DNA of 64,000 nt from an uncultured Bacteroides sp. (GCF_905207245.1 NZ_CAJLKP010000027.1:1-64000), one strand, 5' to 3'; counted from the stretch's first letter, positions 34,956-44,055 are shown. Program-made: numbers and translations. The notes: generated by a model not told the origin, from the letters alone.

Positions 34956-37304
34956 ATGAAGAAACTTGTATATATACTCATTGCAACCCTGCTTCTGGCA
35001 GCTTGCTCCACTACTAAGCATCTGCCTGAAGGAGAAGTGCTCTACACCGGACAAAAGCCGATGATAGTGGAGAACCGTTCCGTGACCCCGGTTGGTGTGA
35101 CGGCAATGGAAGAAGTAGAAGCAGCCCTTGCCAAAGCTCCCAACAACTCTCTGCTGGGTAGCTCCGAATATCGCATCCCTTTTCCTTTCGGATTATGGGT
35201 ATACAATGGCTTCAGCAAGTATAAAAAAGGTTTCGGTAAGTGGATATTCAATCGCTTTGCCGCTACTCCTGTATTTATGTCCACCGTCAATCCGGACATC
35301 CGCCAGAAGGTGGCAACGAACATCCTGCACGATTATGGTTACTTCAATGGCAAGGTCAGCTACCAAACCTTTGTGAACCCCAAAGACAGCCTGAAAGCCA
35401 AGTTGCAATATACTGTCGACATGCGCAACCCATACTTCATTGATACCGTTTATTATCGTGGTTTCAACGATACCACCATGCGTATCATCAATCTGGGGCG
35501 CCGTCGCTCTCTCATCAGTCCGGGTGAACAATTCAATGTCACCGACCTTGATGGTGAGCGTACCCGTATCAGTGGCCTGTTACGTAATATGGGCTATTAC
35601 TATTTTCGTCCCGACTATCTGACTTATCAGGCAGACACAACGCTTGTTCCCGGTGGGCACGTTAGTCTGCGCATAATACCCGTCCCCGGTCTGCCGAAAG
35701 ATGCCGAACGTCCTTTTTTCGTAGGAAATACCAACTTCTATCTGCATGGTCCGCAGGGACAGATGCCGAACGATAGTCTTTATTATAAGTCTTTCTGGAT
35801 ACACTACTACAATAAGTTGAAGATACGCCCCAATATGCTTTATCGCTGGTTGCACTATCAGGGTTATCAAAGAAAGCGTCAGGAACTGGATAAGGGAGGC
35901 ATGCGCCGCCGTCCGGACAAATTGTACAGCCAGTATCGTCAGACCCGTATCCAGGAGCGTCTGGCAAGCGTAGGCATTTTCCGCTATCTGGAAATGCAGT
36001 ACACTCCCCGTGATACCGCCCTCATTTCCGATACCCTTGACGTGAATATTCGCGCCATATTGGATAAACCGTATGATGCAGAGTTTGACTTCAACGTCAC
36101 CATGAAAAGCAATAACCAGACGGGACCCGGCGCCGCTTTCACCGTAACCAAGAATAATGTTTTCGGTGGTGGCGAGACTTGGAATGTGAAAGTGAACGGT
36201 TCCTATGAATGGCAGACGGGCAAGAACAGCAGTTCGCTGATGAACAGTTACGAATTGGGATTGTCTTCAGCACTTACTTTCCCGCGCATCGTCTTCCCCC
36301 GTATGGGTGATAAGGAGTATGACTTTCCGGCTTCAACCACTTTCCGTGTCTACATAGACCAGATGAATCGTGCCAAGTACTACAAGCTGCTTGCTTTCGG
36401 TGGAAACGTCACATACGATTTTCAGCCTGTGCCCACCCGTAAGCATAGCATCACACCCTTCCAGTTGACGTTCAATGTACTTCGTAATCCCACTACGGCT
36501 TTTGAAGAAATACAAGCCCAGAATCCTGCGCTCTATGTCAGCCTCCGTAATCAGTTTATTCCTAAGATGGAATATACTTATACTTACGACAATGCTTCCC
36601 TGCGCACTGTTCGCAATCCTATCTGGTGGCAGACGACGGTGGCTTCCGCCGGTAATCTGACTTCCTTGATTTACCGTGCATTCGGAGAATCGTTCAGCAA
36701 GGAAGATAAGAAACTGATGGGCGTCCCCTTTGCCCAGTTCCTGAAGTTGAATTCCGAGTTCCGCTATCATTACCGGATAGATAAGAATCAGATGATTGCT
36801 TCCCGCATTGCAGGTGGAGTGATTTGGTCCTATGGAAATGCGACCACTGCGCCTTATACCGAGCAATTCTATATAGGTGGTGCCAATAGTATCCGTGCTT
36901 ATTCCGCACGTAGTATCGGCCCCGGTGGCTATCCGCCCAATAAGGAGAAGAAGTATTCTTATATTAACCACGTGGGTGACATCCGCATGGAGGCAAACGT
37001 AGAATACCGTTTTCGTATCCTTGGTGATTTGCACGGTGCTATCTTCCTTGATGCCGGTAATGTTTGGTTGATGCGTAAAGATGAGGCTCGGCCCAATGGA
37101 GAACTCACTTTAAAGAATTTCCCCAAACAGATAGCTCTGGGTACAGGTGCAGGTTTGCGTTACGATCTGGACTTCCTCGTGTTCCGTTTGGACTGGGGAG
37201 TGGCACTACACGATCCGTATGAAACTGGGAAGAAGGGCTATTATAATATTCCGAAGTTCAAGGATGGCATGGCATGGCATTTTGCAATAGGTTATCCGTT
37301 CTAA
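34956..37304 (+). CDS. tamL: TamL outer-membrane barrel lipoprotein (BamA/TamA family)
   Basis: 782 residues from MKKLVYIL; the in-frame ATG-less extension back to 34920 was not used because the signal peptide with lipobox (LLAAC) starts here. The N-terminal half has POTRA-like domains (about 30-330). The C-terminal half is an Omp85 barrel with motifs such as FYIGGANSIRAYSARSIGPGG and a final FAIGYPF strand. It is the outer-membrane partner of TamB; the lipid-anchored form is characteristic of Bacteroidota. Confidence 0.92.
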   Translation: MKKLVYILIATLLLAACSTTKHLPEGEVLYTGQKPMIVENRSVTPVGVTAMEEVEAALAKAPNNSLLGSSEYRIPFPFGLWVYNGFSKYKKGFGKWIFNRFAATPVFMSTVNPDIRQKVATNILHDYGYFNGKVSYQTFVNPKDSLKAKLQYTVDMRNPYFIDTVYYRGFNDTTMRIINLGRRRSLISPGEQFNVTDLDGERTRISGLLRNMGYYYFRPDYLTYQADTTLVPGGHVSLRIIPVPGLPKDAERPFFVGNTNFYLHGPQGQMPNDSLYYKSFWIHYYNKLKIRPNMLYRWLHYQGYQRKRQELDKGGMRRRPDKLYSQYRQTRIQERLASVGIFRYLEMQYTPRDTALISDTLDVNIRAILDKPYDAEFDFNVTMKSNNQTGPGAAFTVTKNNVFGGGETWNVKVNGSYEWQTGKNSSSLMNSYELGLSSALTFPRIVFPRMGDKEYDFPASTTFRVYIDQMNRAKYYKLLAFGGNVTYDFQPVPTRKHSITPFQLTFNVLRNPTTAFEEIQAQNPALYVSLRNQFIPKMEYTYTYDNASLRTVRNPIWWQTTVASAGNLTSLIYRAFGESFSKEDKKLMGVPFAQFLKLNSEFRYHYRIDKNQMIASRIAGGVIWSYGNATTAPYTEQFYIGGANSIRAYSARSIGPGGYPPNKEKKYSYINHVGDIRMEANVEYRFRILGDLHGAIFLDAGNVWLMRKDEARPNGELTLKNFPKQIALGTGAGLRYDLDFLVFRLDWGVALHDPYETGKKGYYNIPKFKDGMAWHFAIGYPF

Positions 37305-37347
37305 TTGTAAGTTTTGTACAATAGAACTAAATTATGAACTAATTGTC

Positions 37348-37379
37348 TACCTTTGTTGGTTATATTTTTTGTAATTTTG
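37348..37379 (+). promoter_or_regulatory. Two candidate -7 boxes before the nucleotidyltransferase gene
   Basis: TACCTTTG (37348-37355) and TAATTTTG (37372-37379) both match TAnnTTTG, 74 and 50 bases before the ATG. Neither has a perfectly placed -33 box. Confidence 0.5.
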
Positions 37380-37428
37380 CCAGCGTAATCAACAGTGATA
37401 CACTAACCTATTTTTAATAATAACTAAT

Positions 37429-38340
37429 ATGAAACCAACTTTATTCTTATTGGCAGCCGGTATGGGCAGCCGTTATGGTGGCTTGAAGCAATTGGACGGA
37501 TTGGGTCCCAATGGCGAGACTATTATGGATTACTCTATTTACGATGCTATTAACGCTGGATTCGGTAAGCTCGTGTTCGTTATCCGTAAGGATTTTGAGA
37601 ATGACTTCCGTGATAAAATTATTTCCAAATACGAAGGTCACATTCCGTGCGAACTGGTATTCCAGTCTATTGACGACCTGCCCGAAGGCTTTACTTGTCC
37701 CGAAGGTCGTACAAAACCTTGGGGAACCAACCATGCTGTAATGATGGGTGCCGATGTAATTAAAGAACCGTTTGCAGTGATCAACTGTGATGACTTCTAT
37801 GGTCGCGATTCTTTCCAGGTGATGGGAAAGTTCCTTTCTGCACTGCTTGAAGGTTCAGAGAATGTATACTCTATGGTAGGTTTCCGTATCGGCAACACGT
37901 TGAGCGATAGTGGTACGGTGTCTCGTGGGCTTTGTGGCACGGATGCCAAGAATCTGCTGACTTCTGTTGTTGAACGCACTAAGATTCAGCGCATGAATGG
38001 CGAAGTGAAATATGTAGATGATAATGGTGAGTGGGTAGCTACTCCCGAAACTACTCCGGTAAGTATGAACTTCTGGGGCTTCACTCCCGATTACTTTGGA
38101 TATAGCTGCGAGTTCTTCAAGAGCTTCCTGAGCGATCCGAAGAATATGGAGAACCTGAAGAGCGAATTCTTCATCCCGTTGATGGTGGATAAGTTGATTC
38201 AGGACGGCACTGCTACGTGCGAGGTGCTTGACACTACGAGTAAATGGTTTGGCGTGACTTATCCTGAAGACCGCCAGAGCGTTGTAGATAAAATCCAGGC
38301 TTTAGTGGACGCAGGTGAATATCCTGCCAAGCTGTTTTAA
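37429..38340 (+). CDS. Sugar-phosphate nucleotidyltransferase family protein
   Basis: 303 residues. The N-terminal NTP-transferase motif LLAAGMGSRYGGLKQLDGLGP is intact (nucleotide-binding G-rich loop and Lys/Arg). INCDDFYGRDSF supplies the metal-binding Asp pair near residue 120. The C-terminal half is specific to a Bacteroidota-type group without a transferase or left-handed helix repeat. It should join a sugar phosphate to a nucleotide; the sugar cannot be read. It stands alone with its own promoter and terminator. Confidence 0.85.
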   Translation: MKPTLFLLAAGMGSRYGGLKQLDGLGPNGETIMDYSIYDAINAGFGKLVFVIRKDFENDFRDKIISKYEGHIPCELVFQSIDDLPEGFTCPEGRTKPWGTNHAVMMGADVIKEPFAVINCDDFYGRDSFQVMGKFLSALLEGSENVYSMVGFRIGNTLSDSGTVSRGLCGTDAKNLLTSVVERTKIQRMNGEVKYVDDNGEWVATPETTPVSMNFWGFTPDYFGYSCEFFKSFLSDPKNMENLKSEFFIPLMVDKLIQDGTATCEVLDTTSKWFGVTYPEDRQSVVDKIQALVDAGEYPAKLF

Positions 38341-38381
38341 GTCTGGAGACTTTGCGAAAGTAATTTTAAATTGTAATGAGA

Positions 38382-38411
38382 GGGAGTCATCGTGAGATGG
38401 TTCCCTTTTTT
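38382..38411 (+). terminator. Terminator of the nucleotidyltransferase gene
   Basis: The stem GGGAGTCATC pairs with GATGGTTCCC (two G-U pairs) around a GTGA tetraloop and is followed by six T. Confidence 0.85.
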
Positions 38412-38426
38412 AATTACTTTCCCTTC

Positions 38427-40109
38427 TTAGAGGCGTATGCTGGCTTCGCAGGATTCTGCTACGGCGGGGTGGTGGGTGATGAAGATAAAAGTCTTTCCTG
38501 TGCAGTCTCTGCGCAGGTTCTTTATTAATTGCCGTTCGGTTTCGGGGTCGAGGGCGGAAGTGGCTTCATCTAATAATAAGATGTGTCCCGGGCGGAGGAG
38601 TGCACGGGCGATGGCGATGCGTTGGGCTTGTCCTTCGCTGAGGCCGCCACCTTGTTCGTTGAGACTGGTGTCGATGCTTTGCGGAAGAGAAAAGACAAAG
38701 TCGGCACAAGCGGTGCGGAGGGATTGGAGCATCTGGGTTTCCGTGGCATGAGGATTACCCATGAGGAGATTGTCACGGATAGTACCACTGAAAAGGGTAT
38801 TTCCCTGGGGAACGTAGACGAAGTTGGCACGTGTTTGTGGAGAAACCTTGAGAGTTGAGAGTTGAGGCAATGCTGCGTTGACAGATGAAGAATTGTGGTT
38901 ACTTGCAGGGCCTAAAAATCTTTTGCCTATAAGAGTGATGTCTCCTTCTTGAGGGGTAGTGAGAGCGAGTAACAGACGGATAAGAGTGGTCTTACCGGCA
39001 CCCGTCTCACCTAAAACAGCAGTACAACTTCCGGCGGGGAAGTTGCAGGAGAAATGATTCAGTATAGGGCGGTCGCCTGGCGAATAACTGAAGGTAATAT
39101 CCTTTAGTTGCAAATCCGGCGTTGTTTCAAAGAATTCCGATTCTCCGGTCGTTTCAGCAGGCAGTTCTTCCAGTTCCATTAATCGCTCCACGGCGGTGAG
39201 GGCGTTGATAAACGAAGGCAGCAGGCGCGAAAGGTCGAGTGCAGGGCGTTGCACTTTGCCTACTAATTGTAGGAAAGCAGTCATCGTTCCGAAGGTTATG
39301 CTGCCTGTGCTGAGGCGGACGGCTCCCCAAAGAAAAGCAGTGAGATAACCGCCGGAGAATGCGAAGGCTACCAGTGTGCGTGCCGATAATGAAAAGCGGG
39401 TGCGTCCGAATATCTGGCTACGGAGAGCATCTTGCAAGTCATCCAATTTATTGATATGCCGTTCGCCCTGTTCCAGTGTTTTGATAACAGTGCGGTGTTG
39501 CAGGCTCTCCTGGATGACGGATTGAATACGGCTATCACTTTGCCGGATTTCCCGGGTATAGCGGCGCATCCGTTTCATGTAGAAGCGGCTGCCGAGAAGA
39601 AAAATAGGTAGGATTCCTACAACTACCCATGGCAGGGACGGGTCGAGTAGACAGAAGAAAATGAATGCAGCCAGTAACTGGACAATGGTGACAATAAAAG
39701 CGGGGATTGTACTGGTCAGTAGTCCTACGATGGCGGCAGTGTCCTGCTCCACCCGGTTTACGATGTCTCCGGTGTGGAAACGTTCCAGTTCGTTCCAACG
39801 GCTTTGCAGTAGTCGGGAGAAGAGACGGTGGCGCAAGGCATTTCCGGCTTCTACCTGCATACGGGCACTGAGCCAAGTGTCGGCGGCACTGCAAAGAAGC
39901 TGTGCTATCAGTAGGGCGATGGTGAGGAGGGCGGCATGAGTCAGGCGTCCGGTTGCGGCACCTGTGGCGATGTCTATGACGACTTTAGAGGCGTAGATAA
40001 ATGCAAGAGAGACGCCTACACCGATAATTCCGGTGAAGCAGGAGAGAAGGATGCGTCCTCGTTGTCCGTGGGAGACTTCCCGGACGTATTTTAGCTGCGC
40101 TGTCTTCAT
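38427..40109 (-). CDS. ABC exporter, fused permease and ATPase
   Basis: 560 residues. A six-helix type-1 exporter domain (about 15-300) is followed by an ATPase domain with Walker A GETGAGKTT, signature LSEGQAQRIAIARAL (Glu replaces the first Gly after Ser of LSGGQ), Walker B ILLLDEATSALD and a switch His in FITHHP. There is no peptidase C39 domain. Between Walker A and the Q-loop (about residues 403-428) is an unusual Asn/Ser/Leu-rich insert encoded by repeat-like DNA. As last gene of the HprK/S26/PqqD cassette it may export the cassette's product; half-size proteins of this kind work as dimers. Confidence 0.88.
   Translation of the reverse strand: MKTAQLKYVREVSHGQRGRILLSCFTGIIGVGVSLAFIYASKVVIDIATGAATGRLTHAALLTIALLIAQLLCSAADTWLSARMQVEAGNALRHRLFSRLLQSRWNELERFHTGDIVNRVEQDTAAIVGLLTSTIPAFIVTIVQLLAAFIFFCLLDPSLPWVVVGILPIFLLGSRFYMKRMRRYTREIRQSDSRIQSVIQESLQHRTVIKTLEQGERHINKLDDLQDALRSQIFGRTRFSLSARTLVAFAFSGGYLTAFLWGAVRLSTGSITFGTMTAFLQLVGKVQRPALDLSRLLPSFINALTAVERLMELEELPAETTGESEFFETTPDLQLKDITFSYSPGDRPILNHFSCNFPAGSCTAVLGETGAGKTTLIRLLLALTTPQEGDITLIGKRFLGPASNHNSSSVNAALPQLSTLKVSPQTRANFVYVPQGNTLFSGTIRDNLLMGNPHATETQMLQSLRTACADFVFSLPQSIDTSLNEQGGGLSEGQAQRIAIARALLRPGHILLLDEATSALDPETERQLIKNLRRDCTGKTFIFITHHPAVAESCEASIRL
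38848..38895. repeat. Repeat relic inside the ABC exporter gene
   Basis: TTGAGAGTTGAGAGTTGAG (38848-38866), GCTGCGTTGAC (38872-38882) and GATGAAGAATTG (38884-38895) stand side by side. The first and last are arm words of the local palindromic elements, and the middle resembles their core. They encode the extra segment NSSSVNAALPQLSTLK of the exporter. Confidence 0.5.
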
Positions 40110-40159
40110 GCTTTATCTTTTTAATATGATTAGCTACGCGGGAAAGTGTATTGCAATCT

Positions 40160-40426
40160 TTATTCTATGATTCCGGCTTTCAACCAGTCCTCTGTCACTT
40201 GGCGGGCATCGCGTGCGGCGGTGTCGGCTTCTACTTCGTAGTGTTCCGTAAGGTAGGCGGCGAGCGTTTCGGCATCGAACTCTTTATTTTCTACATTTTT
40301 CCATAGCCGGGCAGCTGTGGGGTTCAGACTGATGATGTTACTGAAATCTACATTGCCGGTGCCGCTCTGCATGATGACGTATTCGTCACCGACTTGGTGG
40401 AGGGTAAAGCCTTTTTTGATTTTCAT
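40160..40426 (-). CDS. PqqD-family (RiPP recognition) protein
   Basis: 88 residues from MKIKKGFTL. A longer frame runs back to 40540 but overlaps the S26 gene and lacks family similarity, so the short start was used. The sequence matches the PqqD fold: beta hairpins (KKGFTLHQVGDEYVIM), then N..AARLWKNVE and a helical part with VTEDWLKAGII at the end. PqqD proteins bind the leader peptide of ribosomally made, modified peptides and present it to enzymes. It lies 20 bp after the S26 gene and 50 bp before the exporter, on one strand. Confidence 0.85.
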   Translation of the reverse strand: MKIKKGFTLHQVGDEYVIMQSGTGNVDFSNIISLNPTAARLWKNVENKEFDAETLAAYLTEHYEVEADTAARDARQVTEDWLKAGIIE

Positions 40427-40446
40427 GGGTGGTATATTTATTAATG

Positions 40447-40902
40447 TTAGATTCTTCTGAATATCGCCAGCAACCAGCGCCTTATAGGCATCAACTTCAT
40501 CCACCAGTAGGAATATCGCTGCCAGGTTCGCCCGTTGCAAGGGTATTCCTTGTCTTTGCGTATGGCGGCAATCATGATTCCCATGACATCCGTTATATGG
40601 GTCTGTTCGGTTACTTTCAGGTTTCCGTCGCCTAGGAGTGTTAATTCCTGTCCGTTGCGGCGGATGATACGATGGAAGACGATGCGTCCCAGACTTTCCC
40701 TTGCCAGAACAACAGCACCCGGTTGCAAGTCTGCTTCGGTGAAGGGACCTACGACGATGCGGTCGCGGCGGTCCACAAGAAAGGGATTCATGCTGTTGCC
40801 CCGTATGATTAACGTCACGGTATGCCCTTCGTTGATGAGGCGTGCCACTTCGGGGAGTAATACCTCATTGGGGATGATTCTTTTCTGTTCGTTGCTTATC
40901 AT
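40447..40902 (-). CDS. S24/S26-type signal-peptidase-like protein
   Basis: 151 residues. The nucleophile region reads IIRGNSMNPFL (Ser37), followed by RDRIVVGPF, PGAVVLAR, FHRII (His77) and LLGDGN, the order of S26 signal peptidases. The general-base position has His rather than Lys, as in the ER/archaeal type. There is no convincing membrane anchor except a weakly hydrophobic basic C-terminus (YSYWWMKLMPIRRWLLAIFRRI). It might cut a leader peptide or process a substrate exported by the ABC protein encoded downstream. Confidence 0.82.
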   Translation of the reverse strand: MISNEQKRIIPNEVLLPEVARLINEGHTVTLIIRGNSMNPFLVDRRDRIVVGPFTEADLQPGAVVLARESLGRIVFHRIIRRNGQELTLLGDGNLKVTEQTHITDVMGIMIAAIRKDKEYPCNGRTWQRYSYWWMKLMPIRRWLLAIFRRI

Positions 40903-40906
40903 TTGC

Positions 40907-41827
40907 TTACTTGATGGTGTTGAAACTCAGTTCGGCTGCCGCCTTGTCGGGCCGGCATTTCAGATGATAGACCGGCAGGTTGGCGGCAAGAAGTTTCACG
41001 GTTTCTATCACGCCATTGTTCAGTTCTTCCACTGCTTTCAGGCAGGAACAGGAGGGCAACAAGGAAGCGAATGCACGTGCTGCCCCTTCCCTTTTTATGA
41101 TATTTTCCGGTGCCTGCTCCAAGCGGACGAATGCGCCTACCGGAACAGAATCGTTCTTGTAGCAAGGCGTCTTTCCACTCCAGGGCGAACCGTAGACGGT
41201 GGCTCCTCCGGTTTCCTTATTATAGTGGACGATAGGATTATCGTCATTCAGTAACTCGCAACCGGGAATATTTTCTAACCACAACCGGGTGTGCGTGCTC
41301 TTTCCCGTTCCGCTTTTCCCTAAGAAGAGGTAGCCTTTTCCATCTTTCTTGATGACGGAGGCATGCATCAGCACGGTATCCATGCAGGCAGTCCTGAATG
41401 CATACACCATCATCAGTATATTATTGAGTACGAACGCATCTGCTTCTGTGTGGTGCAAAAACAACGTACCTGTGGCAAAGCCGGAGTGGAAACAGGCTGA
41501 ATATTCTTTAGTATCGTTCGGTGCAAGGATGGTGATGAGGTATGAGTCGGTACCGGTCATTACGCTGATTCTGCACGTGGCACCTTCCCACTCAAACTCT
41601 GTGAGCTGGTGGTATTGCGAATTATCTTCCTCGTTACTCCCTTTTTCCAACTGAATGTTGAGTGAGAATATAATCTTACTCTTGCTTTCCGGAATTTCTT
41701 TTTCCGGCAACAGGAAAGGGCTCAGGGAAGGGATAAGTTCCTCTGACTTCCAGCCTGGAATAGGAGATGAAGTGCCGAACAGGTAGGGACCTACCCGGAA
41801 TAGTTGCACATTGCGTTCCTCTTTCAT
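40907..41827 (-). CDS. HPr-kinase-like protein (serine kinase)
   Basis: 306 residues. The C-terminal half has the HprK-type P-loop FLGKSGTGKSTHTRLW at 169-183, followed by LLNDDNPIV (metal-binding Asp residues) and GSPWSGKT, as in HprK-related kinases of peptide clusters. The N-terminal half is unlike HPr kinase and is specific to these proteins. Related kinases phosphorylate a Ser of lasso peptides in other bacteria. It is the first gene of the four-gene minus-strand cassette, four bases before the S26 gene, behind a clear promoter. Confidence 0.83.
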   Translation of the reverse strand: MKEERNVQLFRVGPYLFGTSSPIPGWKSEELIPSLSPFLLPEKEIPESKSKIIFSLNIQLEKGSNEEDNSQYHQLTEFEWEGATCRISVMTGTDSYLITILAPNDTKEYSACFHSGFATGTLFLHHTEADAFVLNNILMMVYAFRTACMDTVLMHASVIKKDGKGYLFLGKSGTGKSTHTRLWLENIPGCELLNDDNPIVHYNKETGGATVYGSPWSGKTPCYKNDSVPVGAFVRLEQAPENIIKREGAARAFASLLPSCSCLKAVEELNNGVIETVKLLAANLPVYHLKCRPDKAAAELSFNTIK

Positions 41828-41871
41828 TCTTTTTTTGTATAGTAATTGGGTTGCTGTTTGTATATACGACG

Positions 41872-41903
41872 TAAAGGTAGATGTATTCTTCTAATTTACC
41901 AAA
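41872..41903 (-). promoter_or_regulatory. Promoter of the HprK/S26/PqqD/ABC cassette
   Basis: On the minus strand, TTTG (41900-41903) and TACCTTTA (41872-41879, seven of eight bases of the -7 consensus) are 20 bp apart. The first gene starts 45 bases downstream. Confidence 0.7.
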
Positions 41904-42023
41904 GCTGCCGGAAGGATAATTCATTAGGAAGTTATATCTCTGCGTCTGATATATATTAGTAAATCTGAATCCTCAGTGAAAGTAACAGAAATGTTGTATC
42001 AGATGTCTTCTTTCTGACTATAA

Positions 42024-42057
42024 TTTGAAGACAAACTGCCGGAAATGACTACCTTTG
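42024..42057 (+). promoter_or_regulatory. Promoter of the ABC-F gene
   Basis: A perfect -7 box TACCTTTG lies at 42050-42057, with TTTG at 42024-42027 and a slightly long 22-bp spacer. The ATG is 31 bases after the -7 box. Confidence 0.65.
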
Positions 42058-42087
42058 CAGTCTTGAACGCTAAATTTCATTGACACT

Positions 42088-44055
42088 ATGATATCAGTAG
42101 AAGGACTGAAAGTGGAATTCAACGCCACTCCTTTGTTCGAAGACGTCTCTTACGTTATCAACAAGAAAGACCGCATCGCCCTGGTGGGCAAGAATGGTGC
42201 GGGCAAATCTACCATGCTTAAGATACTGGCTGGCTTGCAACAGCCCACTTCAGGCGTTGTTGCCGTTCCCCGCGAATGTACTATTGGCTATCTGCCTCAA
42301 GTGATGATTCTCAGCGATGAACACACTGTGATGCAAGAAGCCGAGCTTGCCTTCGAGCACATCTTTGAGATGCAGGCAAACATCGAACGCATGAACCGGC
42401 AGCTTGCCGAACGCACTGATTATGACAGCGAGGATTATCATAAACTTATCGACCGCTTCACCCACGAGAACGAACGCTTCCTGATGATGGGCGGCACTAA
42501 CTTCCGTGCCGAAATAGAACGAACCCTGCAAGGTCTGGGATTCAGCCGTGAGGACTTCGACCGCTCCACTAGTGAGTTTTCCGGTGGTTGGCGTATGCGT
42601 ATCGAATTGGCAAAGCTCCTGCTTCGCCGTCCCGATGTGCTGTTGCTCGATGAGCCTACCAATCACCTTGATATTGAGAGTATCCAATGGCTGGAAAACT
42701 TCCTCTCTACCCGTGCCAATGCGGTAGTGTTGGTAAGTCACGACCGTGCTTTCCTCAACAACGTTACCACACGCACCATCGAAATCACCTGCGGACAGAT
42801 TTACGACTACAAAGTGAAGTACGATGAGTTTGTCGTGCTGCGGAAGGAACGCCGTGAGCAGCAACTTCGTGCCTACGAAAACCAGCAGAAGCAGATAGAA
42901 GACACCGAGGCCTTCATCGAACGTTTCCGCTACAAAGCCACCAAAGCCGTGCAGGTGCAAAGCCGCATCAAGCAACTGGAAAAGATAGACCGCATTGAAG
43001 TGGACGAAGAAGATAACTCGGCACTGCGCCTGAAATTTGTTTGCAGCAATCGCAGCGGAAGTTATCCTGTCATCTGTGAGGATGTGGCCAAAGCCTACGG
43101 CGACCACGTCATCTTCCATGATGTGAACCTCACCATCAATCGTGGTGAGAAAGTGGCATTCGTGGGCAAGAACGGTGAAGGTAAATCTACTCTCGTGAAG
43201 TGCATCATGGACGAGATAACCGATTATACCGGAAAGTTGACTTTAGGACATAATGTCCAGATAGGATACTTTGCCCAGAACCAGGCACAGCTTCTTGATG
43301 AAACGCTTACGGTGTTCGATACTATCGACCGTGTGGCAGTGGGGGACATCCGCACCAAGATACGTGATATCCTTGGCGCATTCATGTTCGGCGGCGAGGC
43401 TTCCGATAAGAAGGTAAAAGTGCTTTCAGGTGGTGAACGTACCCGTTTGGCTATGATTAAGCTCCTGCTGGAACCCGTGAACTTCCTGATACTGGACGAA
43501 CCGACCAACCATCTGGATATGCGCTCGAAGGATGTGTTGAAAGATGCTATCCGCGAATTTGACGGTACGGTGATATTAGTCAGCCACGACCGTGACTTCC
43601 TTGACGGACTTGCGACTAAAGTATATGAGTTCGGTGGTGGCGTTGTGAAAGAACATCTTGGCGGCATCTACGATTTCCTACAGAAAAAGCAGATAGAAAG
43701 CCTGAATGAATTACAGAAATCACCGACACTTTCAGCTTCCCCTTCCAACGGAAAAGAAAGTGCCGATAAGGATGTGGCAGCGCAGCCTTCCGGCGCAAAA
43801 CTCTCTTACGAAGAGCAAAAGGAACTGAATAAAAAACTCAAGAAGCTGGAACGCCGTGTTGCCGACTGTGAAGAGGAGATAGAACAGACTGAATCCGCCA
43901 TCGCCATTCTCGAAGCCAAAATGGCAACTCCCGAAGGCGCTTCGGATATGACACTCTACGAACAGCATCAGAAGTTGAAACAACAACTCGACTCCGTGAT
44001 GGAAGAGTGGGACACCGCCTCTACCGAACTGGAAGAAGCGCGTGGTAACCAATGA
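42088..44055 (+). CDS. ABC-F family ATPase (ribosome-associated)
   Basis: 655 residues with two ABC ATPase domains and no membrane part. Domain 1 has Walker A GKNGAGKST (about 34-42), signature FSGGWRMR and VLLLDEPTNHLD. Domain 2 has GKNGEGKST (about 367), LSGGERTR and FLILDEPTNHLD. A linker of about 80 residues (DYKVKYDEFVVLRKERREQQ..., P-site tRNA interaction motif) joins them. A Glu/Lys-rich coiled coil ends the protein (about 565-650). ABC-F proteins act on the ribosome to relieve stalling or protect from antibiotics; the Uup/YdiF-like layout suggests a housekeeping role. Confidence 0.92.
   Translation: MISVEGLKVEFNATPLFEDVSYVINKKDRIALVGKNGAGKSTMLKILAGLQQPTSGVVAVPRECTIGYLPQVMILSDEHTVMQEAELAFEHIFEMQANIERMNRQLAERTDYDSEDYHKLIDRFTHENERFLMMGGTNFRAEIERTLQGLGFSREDFDRSTSEFSGGWRMRIELAKLLLRRPDVLLLDEPTNHLDIESIQWLENFLSTRANAVVLVSHDRAFLNNVTTRTIEITCGQIYDYKVKYDEFVVLRKERREQQLRAYENQQKQIEDTEAFIERFRYKATKAVQVQSRIKQLEKIDRIEVDEEDNSALRLKFVCSNRSGSYPVICEDVAKAYGDHVIFHDVNLTINRGEKVAFVGKNGEGKSTLVKCIMDEITDYTGKLTLGHNVQIGYFAQNQAQLLDETLTVFDTIDRVAVGDIRTKIRDILGAFMFGGEASDKKVKVLSGGERTRLAMIKLLLEPVNFLILDEPTNHLDMRSKDVLKDAIREFDGTVILVSHDRDFLDGLATKVYEFGGGVVKEHLGGIYDFLQKKQIESLNELQKSPTLSASPSNGKESADKDVAAQPSGAKLSYEEQKELNKKLKKLERRVADCEEEIEQTESAIAILEAKMATPEGASDMTLYEQHQKLKQQLDSVMEEWDTASTELEEARGNQ

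Noticed and set aside
37429..38340. Nucleotidyltransferase as part of the RiPP-like cassette
   Set aside because: Nucleotidyltransferases do occur with kinases in lasso-peptide loci, but this gene is on the other strand, has its own promoter and terminator, and is of the sugar-phosphate type.
38427..41827. Complete lasso-peptide gene cluster
   Set aside because: No asparagine-synthase-like cyclase, no B2 peptidase and no precursor gene were found in or beside the cassette.
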